A stretch of 64,000 bases of DNA from Planctomycetota bacterium (GCA_014584345.1 JACTNB010000027.1:52871-116870); one strand, 5' to 3'. Counted from the first letter of the stretch, positions 11,313-20,579 are shown. The notes: generated by a model not told the origin, from the letters alone. Numbers and translations: made by a program.

Positions 11313-11529
11313 ATGTCAATCTGGAGTGGTGGTAGATTGTTTCGTGATCTCAAGTGGGGGGAGTCGGAATACCAGTTAATGCAATGGTATGAGTCAAGTG
11401 TTGCGCGGCTCTTCTGAAAAATGCATATTACCGCCATTGAGAGTGTGTCCTGAGGCAATACCACAGCGGCACTGGAGAAGCCAACGGCACACCCGTGCGA
11501 GGGGCGCATGGCATGGCTCCCAAACTAGA

Positions 11530-11561
11530 CTCAGCCTCGAAAGTTTACTTTCGAGGCTGAG
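11530..11561 (-). terminator. Perfect 14-bp hairpin downstream of the DUF1559 remnant
   Basis: CTCAGCCTCGAAAG (11530-11543), loop TTTA, then the exact complement to 11561. It lies about 30 bases past the end of the DUF1559 remnant on the minus strand. No T-run follows, so it may be a transcript-end or stability structure instead of a classic terminator. Confidence 0.5.
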
Positions 11562-11592
11562 CGGTCGTAATGACACATACATTTCAGAGCGG

Positions 11593-11898
11593 TTAGAATT
11601 CCCCTACTTTTTCACTACCGACATTGGTCCCCAGCGCGCCGAACGTGCCGTAGGGGGAAGGCAAGCCGGACGTGGTCCCGGCAGGCGCCGCGTTCAGGTC
11701 TCCTGTATTGATGTTCTCGCTGATGAACCGGACGGCTCCATGAGCCATACAGAACTGGGCGCCGCCGCTGTGCTTGCTGGAAGCACTCAGGATGCCGTCG
11801 CCACTGTCCTGGGTTTGGAGCATGCAGCTCTGCGAGTTAGGGTGGAGACCCGAAGTGAAGTAAGTATTGTTATCGAATCCCCCGTGAACTCGGGACAA
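11593..11898 (-). pseudogene. Remnant of a DUF1559 gene (C-terminal part only)
   Basis: About 100 codons remain, directly after and in the same frame as the stop of the upstream lipoprotein gene. They contain SSKHSGGAQFCMAHGAVRFISENIN, the C-terminal H-x9-DG box of DUF1559 proteins with DG changed to HG, and the end GTNVGSEKVGEF, typical of the family. There is no prepilin-type N-terminus, no good start codon (TTG at 11898 without a ribosome site) and no room for one. It differs in sequence from the full DUF1559 gene at 12.5 kb, so it is not a simple tail duplication of that gene. A deletion joining the lipoprotein end to a neighbouring DUF1559 gene would explain it. Confidence 0.7.
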
Positions 11899-12381
11899 TC
11901 AGGCATCGTTGAATTTGGGCGGGGCTTTTTTCGTGGGGCCGCCAGGCTTGAGATCGAAATCGATGGTGTTGTCGCCCGGCTTGACGGTCGCCTTAAGTTC
12001 GGTTTCCGCATGGTAGCGAATCGGCAAGATTTCCTCGCGCGGTTCAATGTGCTTTCCCGCCCCGCTTTCATCGGAAAAGCCCGCCCGTTCCGAGGTGATG
12101 CTTACCCTGTATTCCCCGACAACCGCCCCTTGCTTGTCCGCCGTGTATTCGAGCACATACACACCTTGTTCGTTCGTGGTGCCCATCGAACCGCGGGCGG
12201 TTTCCGATACGGGCGAGAAGGTGACCAGCGCATCGGCCAGCGGTTCCCCGTTGAAGATCACCTTGCCCGTCACCGTGGCCAAATCCGGACCCTTCTCCCC
12301 CCCGCAACCGGGGAGTGTTCCCATCGCGAGGGAAACGATCAGCAGCAGGTTCCACCCCGCCCTGTTCTTGTTGTTATCCAT
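11899..12381 (-). CDS. Small lipoprotein with carboxypeptidase-regulatory-like domain
   Basis: This 160-residue protein has a type II signal peptide ending in the lipobox LPGC. The rest is one beta-sandwich: VTGKVIFNGEPLADALVTFSP ... TTNEQGVYVLEY ... GEYRVSITS. That is the pattern of carboxypeptidase-regulatory/transthyretin-like domains common in planctomycete lipoproteins. It ends in a charged tail. It probably sits on the outer or cytoplasmic membrane with the domain in the periplasm. It lies 111 bases after a DUF1559 gene, an order repeated at 45-46 kb. Function is unknown; a role with the DUF1559 protein is inferred from position only. Confidence 0.8.
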   Translation of the reverse strand: MDNNKNRAGWNLLLIVSLAMGTLPGCGGEKGPDLATVTGKVIFNGEPLADALVTFSPVSETARGSMGTTNEQGVYVLEYTADKQGAVVGEYRVSITSERAGFSDESGAGKHIEPREEILPIRYHAETELKATVKPGDNTIDFDLKPGGPTKKAPPKFNDA

Positions 12382-12492
12382 GAGCAAGCATCCCGTTCAG
12401 TTCAAAAGTCAGATAAAACCGATGGGGGCAAACCGCGGTAGGTCCCTTCCGTGGGAGCGGTCCCAGCGACCGCTCCCGCGGAAATCGAGCGA

Positions 12493-13521
12493 TTAGAATT
12501 CCCCGACTACAAAGCCGTCGGCGATCCCCACCAGGCGCTCCAGCGTGCTGTTGGTATCCCAGGCCGCATCGTTATCCAGGTTGACGTTCTCGCTGATGAA
12601 ACGCACGCCGCCGTCCCCCAGGACGAACTGGGCGCCCCCCTTGTGATGGCTGCTGAAGGCCATGTTGCGTTCGGTGCTTACCGCGGTCAAGGCGACGTTA
12701 ATCGGATACCGCACCGAACCGGCCAGGGAGACCCAGCCCTGATTCCAACTGGCCCCATTATCATTGGCGCTGGGCCCGTTGCCGTTTGCATCGCGGACGG
12801 CCAGCAAGGTTCCTGCCGACATCCGCACATTCCCCATCCGCCAGACCCGTTCCCCAATCAGCAGGGTATTGCTGAGTCCATCGGTAATATCGCGGAAGTT
12901 GACCCGGCTGTCCCGGTAAAAGGCGCCGATGGAACCCGTGGTCCCCACGCGGGGATTGGTTGCCTTGCCGATGCGAACATTGGCAATGTTGGTCACCAGG
13001 ATGTAATTCGTCACGGGCAAGCCGCGATTGGCATTCGGGGTGTTGTTGTCGATGGCATAGCCGGGATCCACGGCGGGATCGTGTGTTCTGGGAGCTCCCG
13101 CGTCGGAAGGGCAGAGGAAGACATCATAGGTCTGCTGCATGGCCGTCTGACTCAGGGTCATCCGGGTGGAGGCGGTGGTGTTGCTGATCGCCAGCGTATC
13201 GTACAGGGCCCCCTGTTCGACGAAGGGGAGGATCATGGCCGACCAGGCCCAGTGCCCCTGATTATCCAGAATGGTTCCGCCGGACCCCCGCTGATCGACA
13301 TAGCCGGGCGGGAGGGTGTTGTAGGTATCGTGGTAATTGTGCAGCGCCAGCCCGATTTGTTTCAAGTTGTTTTTGCAACTCGACCGCCGGGCGGCTTCCC
13401 GCGCCTGCTGCACGGCGGGCAGCAGCAAGGCCACGAGAATGGCGATGATTGCAATCACCACCAATAGTTCTATCAATGTAAAACCCCGACGCACGGTTAA
13501 TTTCGAAGTGTGCAACCGCAT
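12493..13521 (-). CDS. DUF1559 family pseudopilin-like protein
   Basis: This 342-residue member of the planctomycete DUF1559 family has a prepilin leader, RRGFTLIELLVVIAIIAILV, with the cut expected before Phe and the following helix as membrane anchor. The conserved REAARRSSCKNNLKQIGLALHNYHD follows. The body has the 'FLCPSD' and 'FRDITDGLSNTLLIGE' motifs. The C-terminal H-x9-DG box is HHKGGAQFVLGDGGVRFISEN. Members are thought to be exported through type II secretion or type IV pilus-like machinery; their role is not settled. The ATG at 13521 was chosen because GAGGAGGG lies upstream; the frame stays open further upstream without a comparable site. Confidence 0.93.
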   Translation of the reverse strand: MRLHTSKLTVRRGFTLIELLVVIAIIAILVALLLPAVQQAREAARRSSCKNNLKQIGLALHNYHDTYNTLPPGYVDQRGSGGTILDNQGHWAWSAMILPFVEQGALYDTLAISNTTASTRMTLSQTAMQQTYDVFLCPSDAGAPRTHDPAVDPGYAIDNNTPNANRGLPVTNYILVTNIANVRIGKATNPRVGTTGSIGAFYRDSRVNFRDITDGLSNTLLIGERVWRMGNVRMSAGTLLAVRDANGNGPSANDNGASWNQGWVSLAGSVRYPINVALTAVSTERNMAFSSHHKGGAQFVLGDGGVRFISENVNLDNDAAWDTNSTLERLVGIADGFVVGEF

Positions 13522-14021
13522 AACCAAATCCCTCCTCTGTTTACGACACTGGAGATAATGAGACAGGAAGACAAGGACGCGGATCGAGAAGACATGGAGT
13601 TCCAATCGATCACGAGTGCGTAAGGCAATACGGAGAATTCCGCAGTAAACATAGAACCCATATTCATAGATTAAAGTTTTGGCATGCCAACATCAACTGG
13701 AATCAGTATGATTTGATGGTTTTTGCAATTTTTGTTCGACGCGATCCCCGAATGGCGGGCTATCGGATCCCAGGCCTTTCTCCTGCTCGAATGCATGGAA
13801 TCCCCCAGGGCAGAGCCACTGGGTTGGCCCTCTTTGCGGAAACCCTCGCCCAAGTCGACCTTTCGTGATAAACTCTCCCTGAAGAAGCACCACTGCTGGT
13901 ATTTCTCCTCCTGTACGGAGAGAGCCTGTGTGCGTTCCGTGCCTCTTCATTGCCCGATTGCTCGCGCAATCTTATTTGTGTCAGCCCCGTACATGCCGAG
14001 TTCACGGCAGGAATCAGACAG
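13522..14021. other. Intergenic region between DUF1559 and hibernation-factor genes
   Basis: The 160 bases next to the DUF1559 gene are AT-richer and should hold its promoter. A perfect palindrome TTGGCATGCCAA lies at 13679-13690, 158 bases before that start. The remainder up to 14021 shows no gene and must contain the promoter of the hibernation factor. Confidence 0.4.
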
Positions 14022-14342
14022 ATGAATATTATTGTCAACACAGATGCCCACATGGCCGGTAATCAGGCCGTTATCCGCCTGGTGGAAGAAACCCTCCAGC
14101 GCAAGCTGGCGCGCTTCGCAGAACGCCTGACCCGTGTCGAAGTGCAGTTGACGGACCAGAACAGCAGCGGCAAATCTGGCCCCGACGACAAAAAGTGCGT
14201 GATCGAAGCCCGGTTGGCCGGGTTCCAGCCGATCACGGTTTCCGACGAGCAGGATTCCTGGGAACATGCCTTGAACGAGGCGGCGAATAAGATGAAAACC
14301 ACCCTGGAGCGGACCATTGACAAACGCCAGGAACATTCCTGA
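14022..14342 (+). CDS. hpf: Ribosome hibernation promoting factor / RaiA family protein
   Basis: This 106-residue, short-form S30AE-domain protein binds the ribosome between the subunits at the tRNA sites when growth slows. The fold pattern is seen as the opening strand MNIIVNTDAH, the helix RLVEETLQRKLARFAERLTRVEVQL, the strand CVIEARLAG, and the second helix WEHALNEAANKMKTTLERTIDK. Unlike the commonest consensus it has NEAANK in place of a D-x-x-x-K pattern, but spacing is kept. CAGGAATC supplies the ribosome site before the ATG at 14022; the open frame upstream of it is not needed. Confidence 0.85.
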   Translation: MNIIVNTDAHMAGNQAVIRLVEETLQRKLARFAERLTRVEVQLTDQNSSGKSGPDDKKCVIEARLAGFQPITVSDEQDSWEHALNEAANKMKTTLERTIDKRQEHS

Positions 14343-14446
14343 TCCCCAGTTCTGGCCACGCCGCTCCCTGTTTGGCATGGCGGACTCCGGAACCGCCACT
14401 TCCGGGCAAGCGGGGGAGAACTCCTTTTCGTGCCATCCGGATCAGG

Positions 14447-15175
14447 TCATTCCAGGAAGCGGAATCCGACCAGGTGTCCCTGCATGCCATGGAAACGGAC
14501 CATGACTTCCATGGTCAGCGAGCCGCGCGACCCGGTCAGTTCGTAAACCAGGTCGATCTGGCGGAGGCGTTCGTCGGGTTGTATGACCAGGCGTGCCTGC
14601 CGATAGTGAATTTCGGGCTGCACTCCGGTTCGCGTTTCGATCGTCGCCAGGGAATCCTGCAGATACTGGTCGGTCAACTCCCGCGAGACTTTTTCGTGCA
14701 GGGCCTTGCGGCAGCTTTCCCAGTCGCTGTTTGTCAGGGACTGTAGAAACAGACGCCCCTGGCTATGATACAGATCGAGTGAAGTGGGACGTTGAAACCA
14801 ATTGGTGAGATGTTCGGATTTTACTTCGAAGGCGACGACGACATTGTTTTCCAGAATGAGCTCTGCCTCGGCGGTTCCCTTGTTGAAGAAGACTTCGGCG
14901 GTCAGTTCGCGGCGATTTTCACTGATCAGCGAGGTCACCGGGCTGATCAGTTCAACGTGACCCAGGCGAAAGGAAACCGCCTGCAACCAGGCTTCCAGAA
15001 TGGGAGGATCGATCCGTTCGGCCAGTTGTGGGTGCATCATTTTCATCATGTCGGCCACGTTGCCGGCCTGGATTACGCGAAAAAACTCGTCCAGCCCGAT
15101 CTCCTCGCCCCGAGCAGATGCGAGATTCCAATTGGCACATAACAGCCCTAACAGGCAGCAGGTCAACAGTTTCAT
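14447..15175 (-). CDS. Secreted protein with two repeated NTF2/DUF3887-like domains
   Basis: This 242-residue protein has a signal peptide, MKLLTCCLLGLLCANWNLASARG. Two halves share a plan: a helix with 'FF..I..GN...M..M.P.L' (residues 25-60) followed by beta strands, then 'LFLQSLTNSDWESCRKALHEKVSREL' (about 130-160) followed by beta strands. This resembles tandem DUF3887/NTF2-like folds, often used as small binding domains. No catalytic residues are evident and no precise function can be given. The ATG at 15175 was preferred to the long upstream open frame because the signal peptide starts there. It is convergent with hpf. Confidence 0.7.
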   Translation of the reverse strand: MKLLTCCLLGLLCANWNLASARGEEIGLDEFFRVIQAGNVADMMKMMHPQLAERIDPPILEAWLQAVSFRLGHVELISPVTSLISENRRELTAEVFFNKGTAEAELILENNVVVAFEVKSEHLTNWFQRPTSLDLYHSQGRLFLQSLTNSDWESCRKALHEKVSRELTDQYLQDSLATIETRTGVQPEIHYRQARLVIQPDERLRQIDLVYELTGSRGSLTMEVMVRFHGMQGHLVGFRFLE

Positions 15176-15463
15176 GGAATTCGCGAACCTTCCTTGCAGC
15201 GAGGTCGAACGTAACAGTTTCCGCCCGTGACAGTCTGCCCGCGACTCCGCGGAAAACCCAAACCGACACCTCCCGGCGTTTCCCTCGCAACCGGCGGATC
15301 CCACCGAACTGAGTATTATCCCTGGCTTTCCGAGTTGCGAAGTTGTCTATGTTTAACCAAAATCAATCTGTTCTGGCAAGCAGGAGTTCCCAAATTGTCT
15401 CGTTACCCGCTCGTGGTTGCAGAGTTTCCTGCTTCAGGATTGACATCACTGTTTGAGTAAGCC

Positions 15464-16741
15464 ATGCACTGGACCCCCAAATTTCAATACGCCTCCCGCA
15501 GCGATACGGGGATGAAGCGGCAAAACAACGAAGACACCTGCAGCATTACGCTGTGCCCCGAGGAACAGATGTGGGTGACGCGCGGGCATTTATTTGCCGT
15601 CGCCGATGGCATGGGGGGGCATGAGGTGGGAGAACTGGCCAGCAAGACGGCCATCGATACCTTGCCCCACGTCTTCTACAAATCCTCGCAGCCGACCGCG
15701 GCCGCGGCCCTGCGCGAAGCCCTGACGGAGGCAAACGCCGCGATTCATGATATCGGTATGAAGAACCGCGACTTTCATCGCATGGGCACCACCTGCTCCA
15801 GCCTGCTGATCAATGCGGAAGGGTTTATCATCGGACATGTCGGAGACAGCCGGATCTACCGCATCCGCGAGGAACGTATCGATCAACTCACGTTCGACCA
15901 CACCGTTGCCTGGGAACAAAAACTGCGGCATAAACATAATCAGTCGCTCGAGCAGGTCGATTCGGATAAATTCGGCCACGTACTGACTCGCTGCCTGGGA
16001 CCCGAGCCACAGGTACAGATCGATACCGAAGGCCCGTTCGAATATTTGCCGGGAGATGTCTTTGTCCTTTGTTCCGACGGGATTGTGAAATATCTCTCGG
16101 ATATCGAACTGGGAACGATCGCCAAGTATCTCCCCCCAGCCGAGGCCGTTCGCCTGCTGGTGAACATCGCAAACCTGAGAGGGGGCGCGGATAATTCCAC
16201 AGCCATCGTCGTGCGGATCAGCAAACAGGATGGCTCGACATCCAGTCTGCCCGCAACGCAGGAATTTCATCTGCGCAGCGCGCCGCCCGTCTGGGCTCAA
16301 CCGTTGTTGTTGTTTCTTGCCTTGCTGTGTGGCATTGCCGCCGGCGTGCTTTCGTTTAATCAGTGGGCAATTCTGGCGGCCAGCATCGGCCTGCTGGGGG
16401 CCTGTTTTCTACTGGGGGCCTTCCTGGCGGGGCGGGAACGTCGGCGGGTGCTTACCGGGGAGGAATCCGAGAACGACGCGGCCGATCAATCCTCGACGAT
16501 CTTCTTCCGTCCTTACCGCACCGCGGCGCTGCGGCTGAATGATGCCATCATTGAAAAATTTCGCGAAGCCGCCTTCCGTTTGCAGGCCACCGCCCGGGAT
16601 GCCAACTGGACACCCGATTGGCCCCAGTATCAGACACACGTCAAGGGAGCCGAACTGGCTACCCAGCAACGAAAATATCGTCTGGCCTTGCAGGAATGGT
16701 CGCGCGGAATTGAAATCCTGTTCGCGGGAATGCCGAAGTAA
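15464..16741 (+). CDS. PP2C-family serine/threonine phosphatase with membrane tail
   Basis: Residues 1-250 form a bacterial PP2C (Stp1-like) domain with metal-binding motifs in order: SDTGMKRQNNEDTC, VADGMGGHEVGE, GHVGDSRIYR, LCSDGI and GGADNSTAIVV. The enzyme should remove phosphate from Ser/Thr-phosphoproteins, usually opposing Hanks-type kinases; none is encoded nearby. Two membrane spans follow at about residues 285-330 (LLLFLALLCGIAAGVL and AILAASIGLLGACFLLGAFLAG), so the phosphatase domain is anchored facing the cytoplasm. The last 80 residues are a helical soluble tail. The start at 15464 has no strong ribosome site. Confidence 0.92.
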   Translation: MHWTPKFQYASRSDTGMKRQNNEDTCSITLCPEEQMWVTRGHLFAVADGMGGHEVGELASKTAIDTLPHVFYKSSQPTAAAALREALTEANAAIHDIGMKNRDFHRMGTTCSSLLINAEGFIIGHVGDSRIYRIREERIDQLTFDHTVAWEQKLRHKHNQSLEQVDSDKFGHVLTRCLGPEPQVQIDTEGPFEYLPGDVFVLCSDGIVKYLSDIELGTIAKYLPPAEAVRLLVNIANLRGGADNSTAIVVRISKQDGSTSSLPATQEFHLRSAPPVWAQPLLLFLALLCGIAAGVLSFNQWAILAASIGLLGACFLLGAFLAGRERRRVLTGEESENDAADQSSTIFFRPYRTAALRLNDAIIEKFREAAFRLQATARDANWTPDWPQYQTHVKGAELATQQRKYRLALQEWSRGIEILFAGMPK

Positions 16742-16800
16742 GCTTCCCTTCGAAACTCCCCCCATGCCGATTGCCGAATTAATGATCACGAGGCCGCCCG

Positions 16801-17493
16801 ATGACGTCGCCGTCGATGAAATATGAAATTTCCGGCAACGATTTGCAGTGCCTGGAACTGCAGTTGAGTGCGGGCGACCGCCTGATTGTTTCCCTCGAAT
16901 GCCTGAATTCCCTGGACGAGGCGATTCGGCCCGAAAGTTGGGCCATTCCGCCAAGTCCCGCTGGCGCACCCGGCACCGTGGCAGCCGAGGCAGCGCCAGC
17001 AGCCAGTTCCATCGATCTGAGAATGTTCCATAATTCGGCGACGGAAGATCGTAACATGGTTCTGTCCGCGGCGATTCCCGGGCGGATTATTATTCTCGAC
17101 TTGTCCCGGATTGGGGGCGAGGTCTTCTGCAGGGATGCCGTTTTCCTCGGCGCTTCGGCTGATACGGAATTGCGGATGCATTCGCGTGAACTCGCCGTGG
17201 ATTCCTCGGGAATTTCCTCGCCGACACACTGGCTGCAACTACAGGGGCAGGGGATTGCGTTTCTGCAGGCGGGAGGCGTTGTCGCCAAGCGGAAATTGAA
17301 ACAGGAAAAACTGATCGCGAAACTCGACGGTCTTGTGGCCTACACGCCTGGCATCGTCTGGGAGGGTGTTGCGTTCGAAACTCCAGACCTGCCCGCCGAA
17401 ACTCCCAGGCCCTCGCAATTCGTCGCCTTGTCCGGAACAGGAACCGTGTTGTTGCAAAGTTATCCCCTGTCGGGGCAGAAAAGTTCTCTATAA
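16801..17493 (+). CDS. AIM24 family protein
   Basis: The 230-residue protein opens with MKYEISGNDLQCLELQLSAGDRLI, the typical AIM24/TIGR00266 start, and continues as a series of beta strands with glycine turns (AIPGRIIILDLSRIGGEVFCRDAVFLG, LSGTGTVLLQSYP). The fold is a trimeric beta-helix-like sandwich. The mitochondrial relative is needed for inner-membrane organisation; bacterial members have no agreed job. It lies 60 bases after the phosphatase gene, likely in one transcript. The ATG at 16801 has GAGG upstream; 16816 is the alternative. Confidence 0.82.
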   Translation: MTSPSMKYEISGNDLQCLELQLSAGDRLIVSLECLNSLDEAIRPESWAIPPSPAGAPGTVAAEAAPAASSIDLRMFHNSATEDRNMVLSAAIPGRIIILDLSRIGGEVFCRDAVFLGASADTELRMHSRELAVDSSGISSPTHWLQLQGQGIAFLQAGGVVAKRKLKQEKLIAKLDGLVAYTPGIVWEGVAFETPDLPAETPRPSQFVALSGTGTVLLQSYPLSGQKSSL

Positions 17494-17599
17494 TCCGCCT
17501 GAACGACACGAATCCTACTCGTCCAGCAAGGCGAGAAAAAATTGTGCATTTCCGGGCAACAGCCCCGTTTCCTCACGCTTGTTCCGATGCCCTCAAGAT

Positions 17600-19426
17600 A
17601 TGCCTGCACGTACTCTAAAACACTGTCTCGACGATTTACGACGGTCGGGGCAACTTCTTGAAATCGAGCAGCCGATCGAGCCACGGCTACAAGCGGCGGA
17701 AATTCAACGCCGAGTGTACCAGGCCGGCGGGCCAGCGATTCTGTACAGGAATGTTGTCGGCTGCCGATTCCCGATGGTTAGCAATCTGTTCGGGACGCTG
17801 GAAAGAACACGCTTTCTGTTTCGCCATACCCTGCAGGCGGTACGGCAACTGGTGGCCCTGAAAATCGATCCCCGCGAAGCGATGAAACATCCCTGGAGAT
17901 CCCTGAAGGCCGCACCGGCAGCTTGGCGTATGCTCCCCAGGCAAGTTCGTACCGGTCCCATTCTGAAACATCAGACCACGATTTCCGAGCTGCCCCAACT
18001 GGTCTCGTGGCCCCGCGATGGCGGCCCCTTTATCACCTTGCCCCAGGTCTACACGGAAGCCCCCGGGCAACCGGGCCTGTTAAAGTCGAACCTGGGCATG
18101 TATCGCGTACAACTGGGAGGGAATCAATATCGGCTCAACGAACAGATCGGCCTGCACTATCAGATTCACCGTGGCATCGGCGTGCATCACGCACAGGCGC
18201 TCGAACGCGGAGAACCCTTTCGCGTGAATATCTTCGTGGGGGGGCATCCCGCCATGACGTTGGCAGCGGTCATGCCCTTGCCCGAAGGGATGAGCGAACT
18301 CATGTTTGGCGGAGCCCTGGCAGGCCAGCGCATTCCAATGATCGTCCAGAAGAATCGCCCCGCCATCTATGCGGAAGCCGATTTCTGCATTACAGGAACC
18401 ATCGAGCCACGCACGTTGCCCGAAGGGCCATTTGGGGATCACCTTGGTTATTATTCCCTGCAACATGAATTTCCCGTGCTGCGGGTCGAGCGGGTTTACC
18501 ATCGTCCGGGGGCCATCTGGCCCTTCACCGTGGTGGGCCGGCCTCCCCAGGAGGACACCGCCTTCGGAGACATCATCCACGAAATCACCGGACCCATCAT
18601 TCCCACGGTGATCCCGGGAGTGCGCGAGGTTCACGCAGTTGATGCGGCCGGGGTGCATCCCTTGCTGCTGGCCATCGGCAGCGAACGTTACGTCCCGTAT
18701 GCCACGGCCCGTCAGCCCCAGGAATTATTGACCTGCGCGAATGCCATTCTGGGACAGGGGCAACTCTCCCTGGCCAAATATCTGTGGATTGCAGCGCACG
18801 AGGATGCTCCCGACCTGACCTGCCACGACATTCCCCGGTTCTTTCAACATCTGCTGCAGCGGGTCGACTGGACGCGCGACCTGCATTTTCAGACCCGCAC
18901 CACCATCGACACCCTCGACTATTCCGGCTCGGGCTTCAACCAGGGATCGAAAGTGGTGATTGCCGCCGCGGGCAGGGTCATCCGGGAATTACCGACGGAA
19001 GTCCCCAGCGGCTTGAACCTCTGCGGCCTGCGCGACCTCCGGGTGGCACTGCCCGGCGTGCTGGTGCTTTCCGGTTGGAAATACGAGGAACAGGACGAGG
19101 AGCGGGGGTTAAGGGAATTGCTGAATCTGCCGACAGACCACCCCCTGAACGCCTTTCCTCTGCTCGTGGTGGTGGATGATGCCGAGTTTTCCGCTGCAAC
19201 TCTCAATAATTTCCTCTGGACGACCTTCACCCGCAGCGACCCGGCCAGCGATCTCCTGGGGATAGGCGCGTTTACGGAGGCAAAACACTGGGGCTGCCGT
19301 GGGAGCCTGGTGATTGATGCCCGCGTGAAACCCCATCATGCGCCGCCCCTCCTTGAAGACCCCGAGGTCACGCGCAGCGTGGATGCCCTGGCGGTACCGG
19401 GGGGGCCCCTGCATGGCATTTATTAA
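17600..19426 (+). CDS. UbiD family decarboxylase
   Basis: This 608-residue protein belongs to the UbiD family of prenylated-FMN-dependent (de)carboxylases. Recognisable blocks are RRVYQAGGPAILYRNVVGCRFPMVSNLFG, NLGMYRVQLGGNQYRLN, VNIFVGGHPAMTLAAVMPLPEG, EGPFGDHLGYYS, and the C-terminal VVVDDAEFSA. The nominal substrate (4-hydroxy-3-polyprenylbenzoate) fits the nearby isoprenoid genes only loosely; a menaquinone-route or other aromatic acid substrate is equally possible. No ubiX flavin prenyltransferase gene is in the window. The ATG at 17600 was chosen since the family-like sequence (MPARTLKHCLDDLRRSGQLLEI) begins there. Confidence 0.88.
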   Translation: MPARTLKHCLDDLRRSGQLLEIEQPIEPRLQAAEIQRRVYQAGGPAILYRNVVGCRFPMVSNLFGTLERTRFLFRHTLQAVRQLVALKIDPREAMKHPWRSLKAAPAAWRMLPRQVRTGPILKHQTTISELPQLVSWPRDGGPFITLPQVYTEAPGQPGLLKSNLGMYRVQLGGNQYRLNEQIGLHYQIHRGIGVHHAQALERGEPFRVNIFVGGHPAMTLAAVMPLPEGMSELMFGGALAGQRIPMIVQKNRPAIYAEADFCITGTIEPRTLPEGPFGDHLGYYSLQHEFPVLRVERVYHRPGAIWPFTVVGRPPQEDTAFGDIIHEITGPIIPTVIPGVREVHAVDAAGVHPLLLAIGSERYVPYATARQPQELLTCANAILGQGQLSLAKYLWIAAHEDAPDLTCHDIPRFFQHLLQRVDWTRDLHFQTRTTIDTLDYSGSGFNQGSKVVIAAAGRVIRELPTEVPSGLNLCGLRDLRVALPGVLVLSGWKYEEQDEERGLRELLNLPTDHPLNAFPLLVVVDDAEFSAATLNNFLWTTFTRSDPASDLLGIGAFTEAKHWGCRGSLVIDARVKPHHAPPLLEDPEVTRSVDALAVPGGPLHGIY

Positions 19427-19730
19427 GAGGCCGTTTCAATCCCCCTTTTTAGATGCGGTTCGGCATGGTAACGGGAGAATTCCGGGAAACCGCTGGTCAC
19501 AGGGCGAACCGGGGAGCTATACTTGGGCCGAACGATTTGATCGATTACGTGGAAAATTCGTTCCCCCGGAGAGTTCCGCGCCGGGCGGCACCAGACTCGC
19601 GGGCAGAGCATAAACTGCCTCCGGGGCAGGCTGGCCTTGCAAGAAAAGCCACCTGGCTTATCCTAGTCGGCAGCAGCCTTGCGTAACAATTGGAATCGAC
19701 ACCTTTGAGACCGAGCTTCAAGGAACAATT
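19427..19730. other. Intergenic region, no gene seen
   Basis: No convincing gene or structured RNA was recognised here. Short open frames in several phases lack ribosome sites. Confidence 0.4.
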
Positions 19731-19922
19731 ATGTCTGCTGGAATCCGTCGTTTGCTGACCGCCGCCGCCGTCGCTTCCGGCCTGGTGGGAATTCTCGCCC
19801 TGCTGGACATGGCGCTCGGAATTCCCTTTTCGCGCTTCAGCATGATGATGGATATCATGTTTCTGGTGAGCGCCTTGTTGATATTGTACATGGTGCGGCA
19901 ATGCTTCCAGGAACTTCGCTGA
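19731..19922 (+). CDS. Small two-span membrane protein
   Basis: The 63-residue protein has two hydrophobic segments, ASGLVGILALLDMALGI and MMDIMFLVSALLILYMV, separated by a short loop (PFSRFSM), and a short charged end (RQCFQELR). AAGGAACAATT directly upstream is a good ribosome site, and coding in this frame fits the composition of neighbours. No family is recognised. Its place between ubiD and the DUF2237 gene suggests a small envelope protein. Confidence 0.6.
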   Translation: MSAGIRRLLTAAAVASGLVGILALLDMALGIPFSRFSMMMDIMFLVSALLILYMVRQCFQELR

Positions 19923-20031
19923 TCCGCCAACCGGCACAGCATCGTTCCGGCGAGGACCTCCAGGCGTTGGGTGGAATCTCTTGAGTTTGGTTGCGGGTAC
20001 TCCCCTTTCAGTCAGTAAATTCGGGTGATAC

Positions 20032-20409
20032 ATGAGCGGGCGGACCGTCAGTGGAGCGAAAAATGTTCTGGGCACCCCGCTCGAACCCTGCAGCATGGAA
20101 CCGGTGACCGGTTTTTATCGGAATGGCTGCTGTGATACTGGCGCGGGCGACATCGGCCTGCATACCGTTTGCTCGGAGATGACGGCCGAATTCCTGGCCT
20201 TCTCGAAATCGCAAGGGAACGATCTTTCCACGCCTGCCCCGATGTACGGCTTTCCCGGGCTTCAACCTGGCGATCACTGGTGCCTGTGCGTGCTCCGCTG
20301 GAAGGAAGCCTACCAGGCCGGACAGGCCCCGCGGGTGAATCTCGCCGCCACGCACATCTCCACGCTCGAATTCGTTTCGCTGGAAGAATTGCAGGAATAC
20401 GCCCTGTGA
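20032..20409 (+). CDS. DUF2237 family protein
   Basis: The 125-residue protein fits DUF2237 along its whole length: NVLGTPLEPCSMEPVTGFYRNGCC, GLHTVCSEMTAEFLAFSKSQGNDLSTP, FPGLQPGDHWCLCVLRWKEA, ATHISTLEFVSLEEL. Four to six conserved cysteines (two in GCC, one in HTVC, two in WCLC) suggest metal binding or redox chemistry, but the biochemical role of the family is not known. It is soluble and has no signal peptide. Confidence 0.9.
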   Translation: MSGRTVSGAKNVLGTPLEPCSMEPVTGFYRNGCCDTGAGDIGLHTVCSEMTAEFLAFSKSQGNDLSTPAPMYGFPGLQPGDHWCLCVLRWKEAYQAGQAPRVNLAATHISTLEFVSLEELQEYAL

Positions 20410-20579
20410 GCCCCGGTCAAGCCGGTCTCTGGCAGTCCAGTTTTTCTGCGTAGGGTGCGTGACGTGGGGATTTGAATTGGACACGGGGCGCCTTGTTGTC
20501 ATCCTCGGGAACTCAACCGTCTGGGGCTTGCGGCGGCGGGCAGCGTCGTGCATGATCTCGCTTAGGTCAGGTTGCCTGC

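Noticed and set aside
10016..11509. Long minus-strand open frame of 497 codons antisense to the isomerase-like gene
   Set aside because: It has no family features and its protein is full of residues from the opposite-strand codon bias. The plus-strand frame has a clear cupin pattern and ribosome site.
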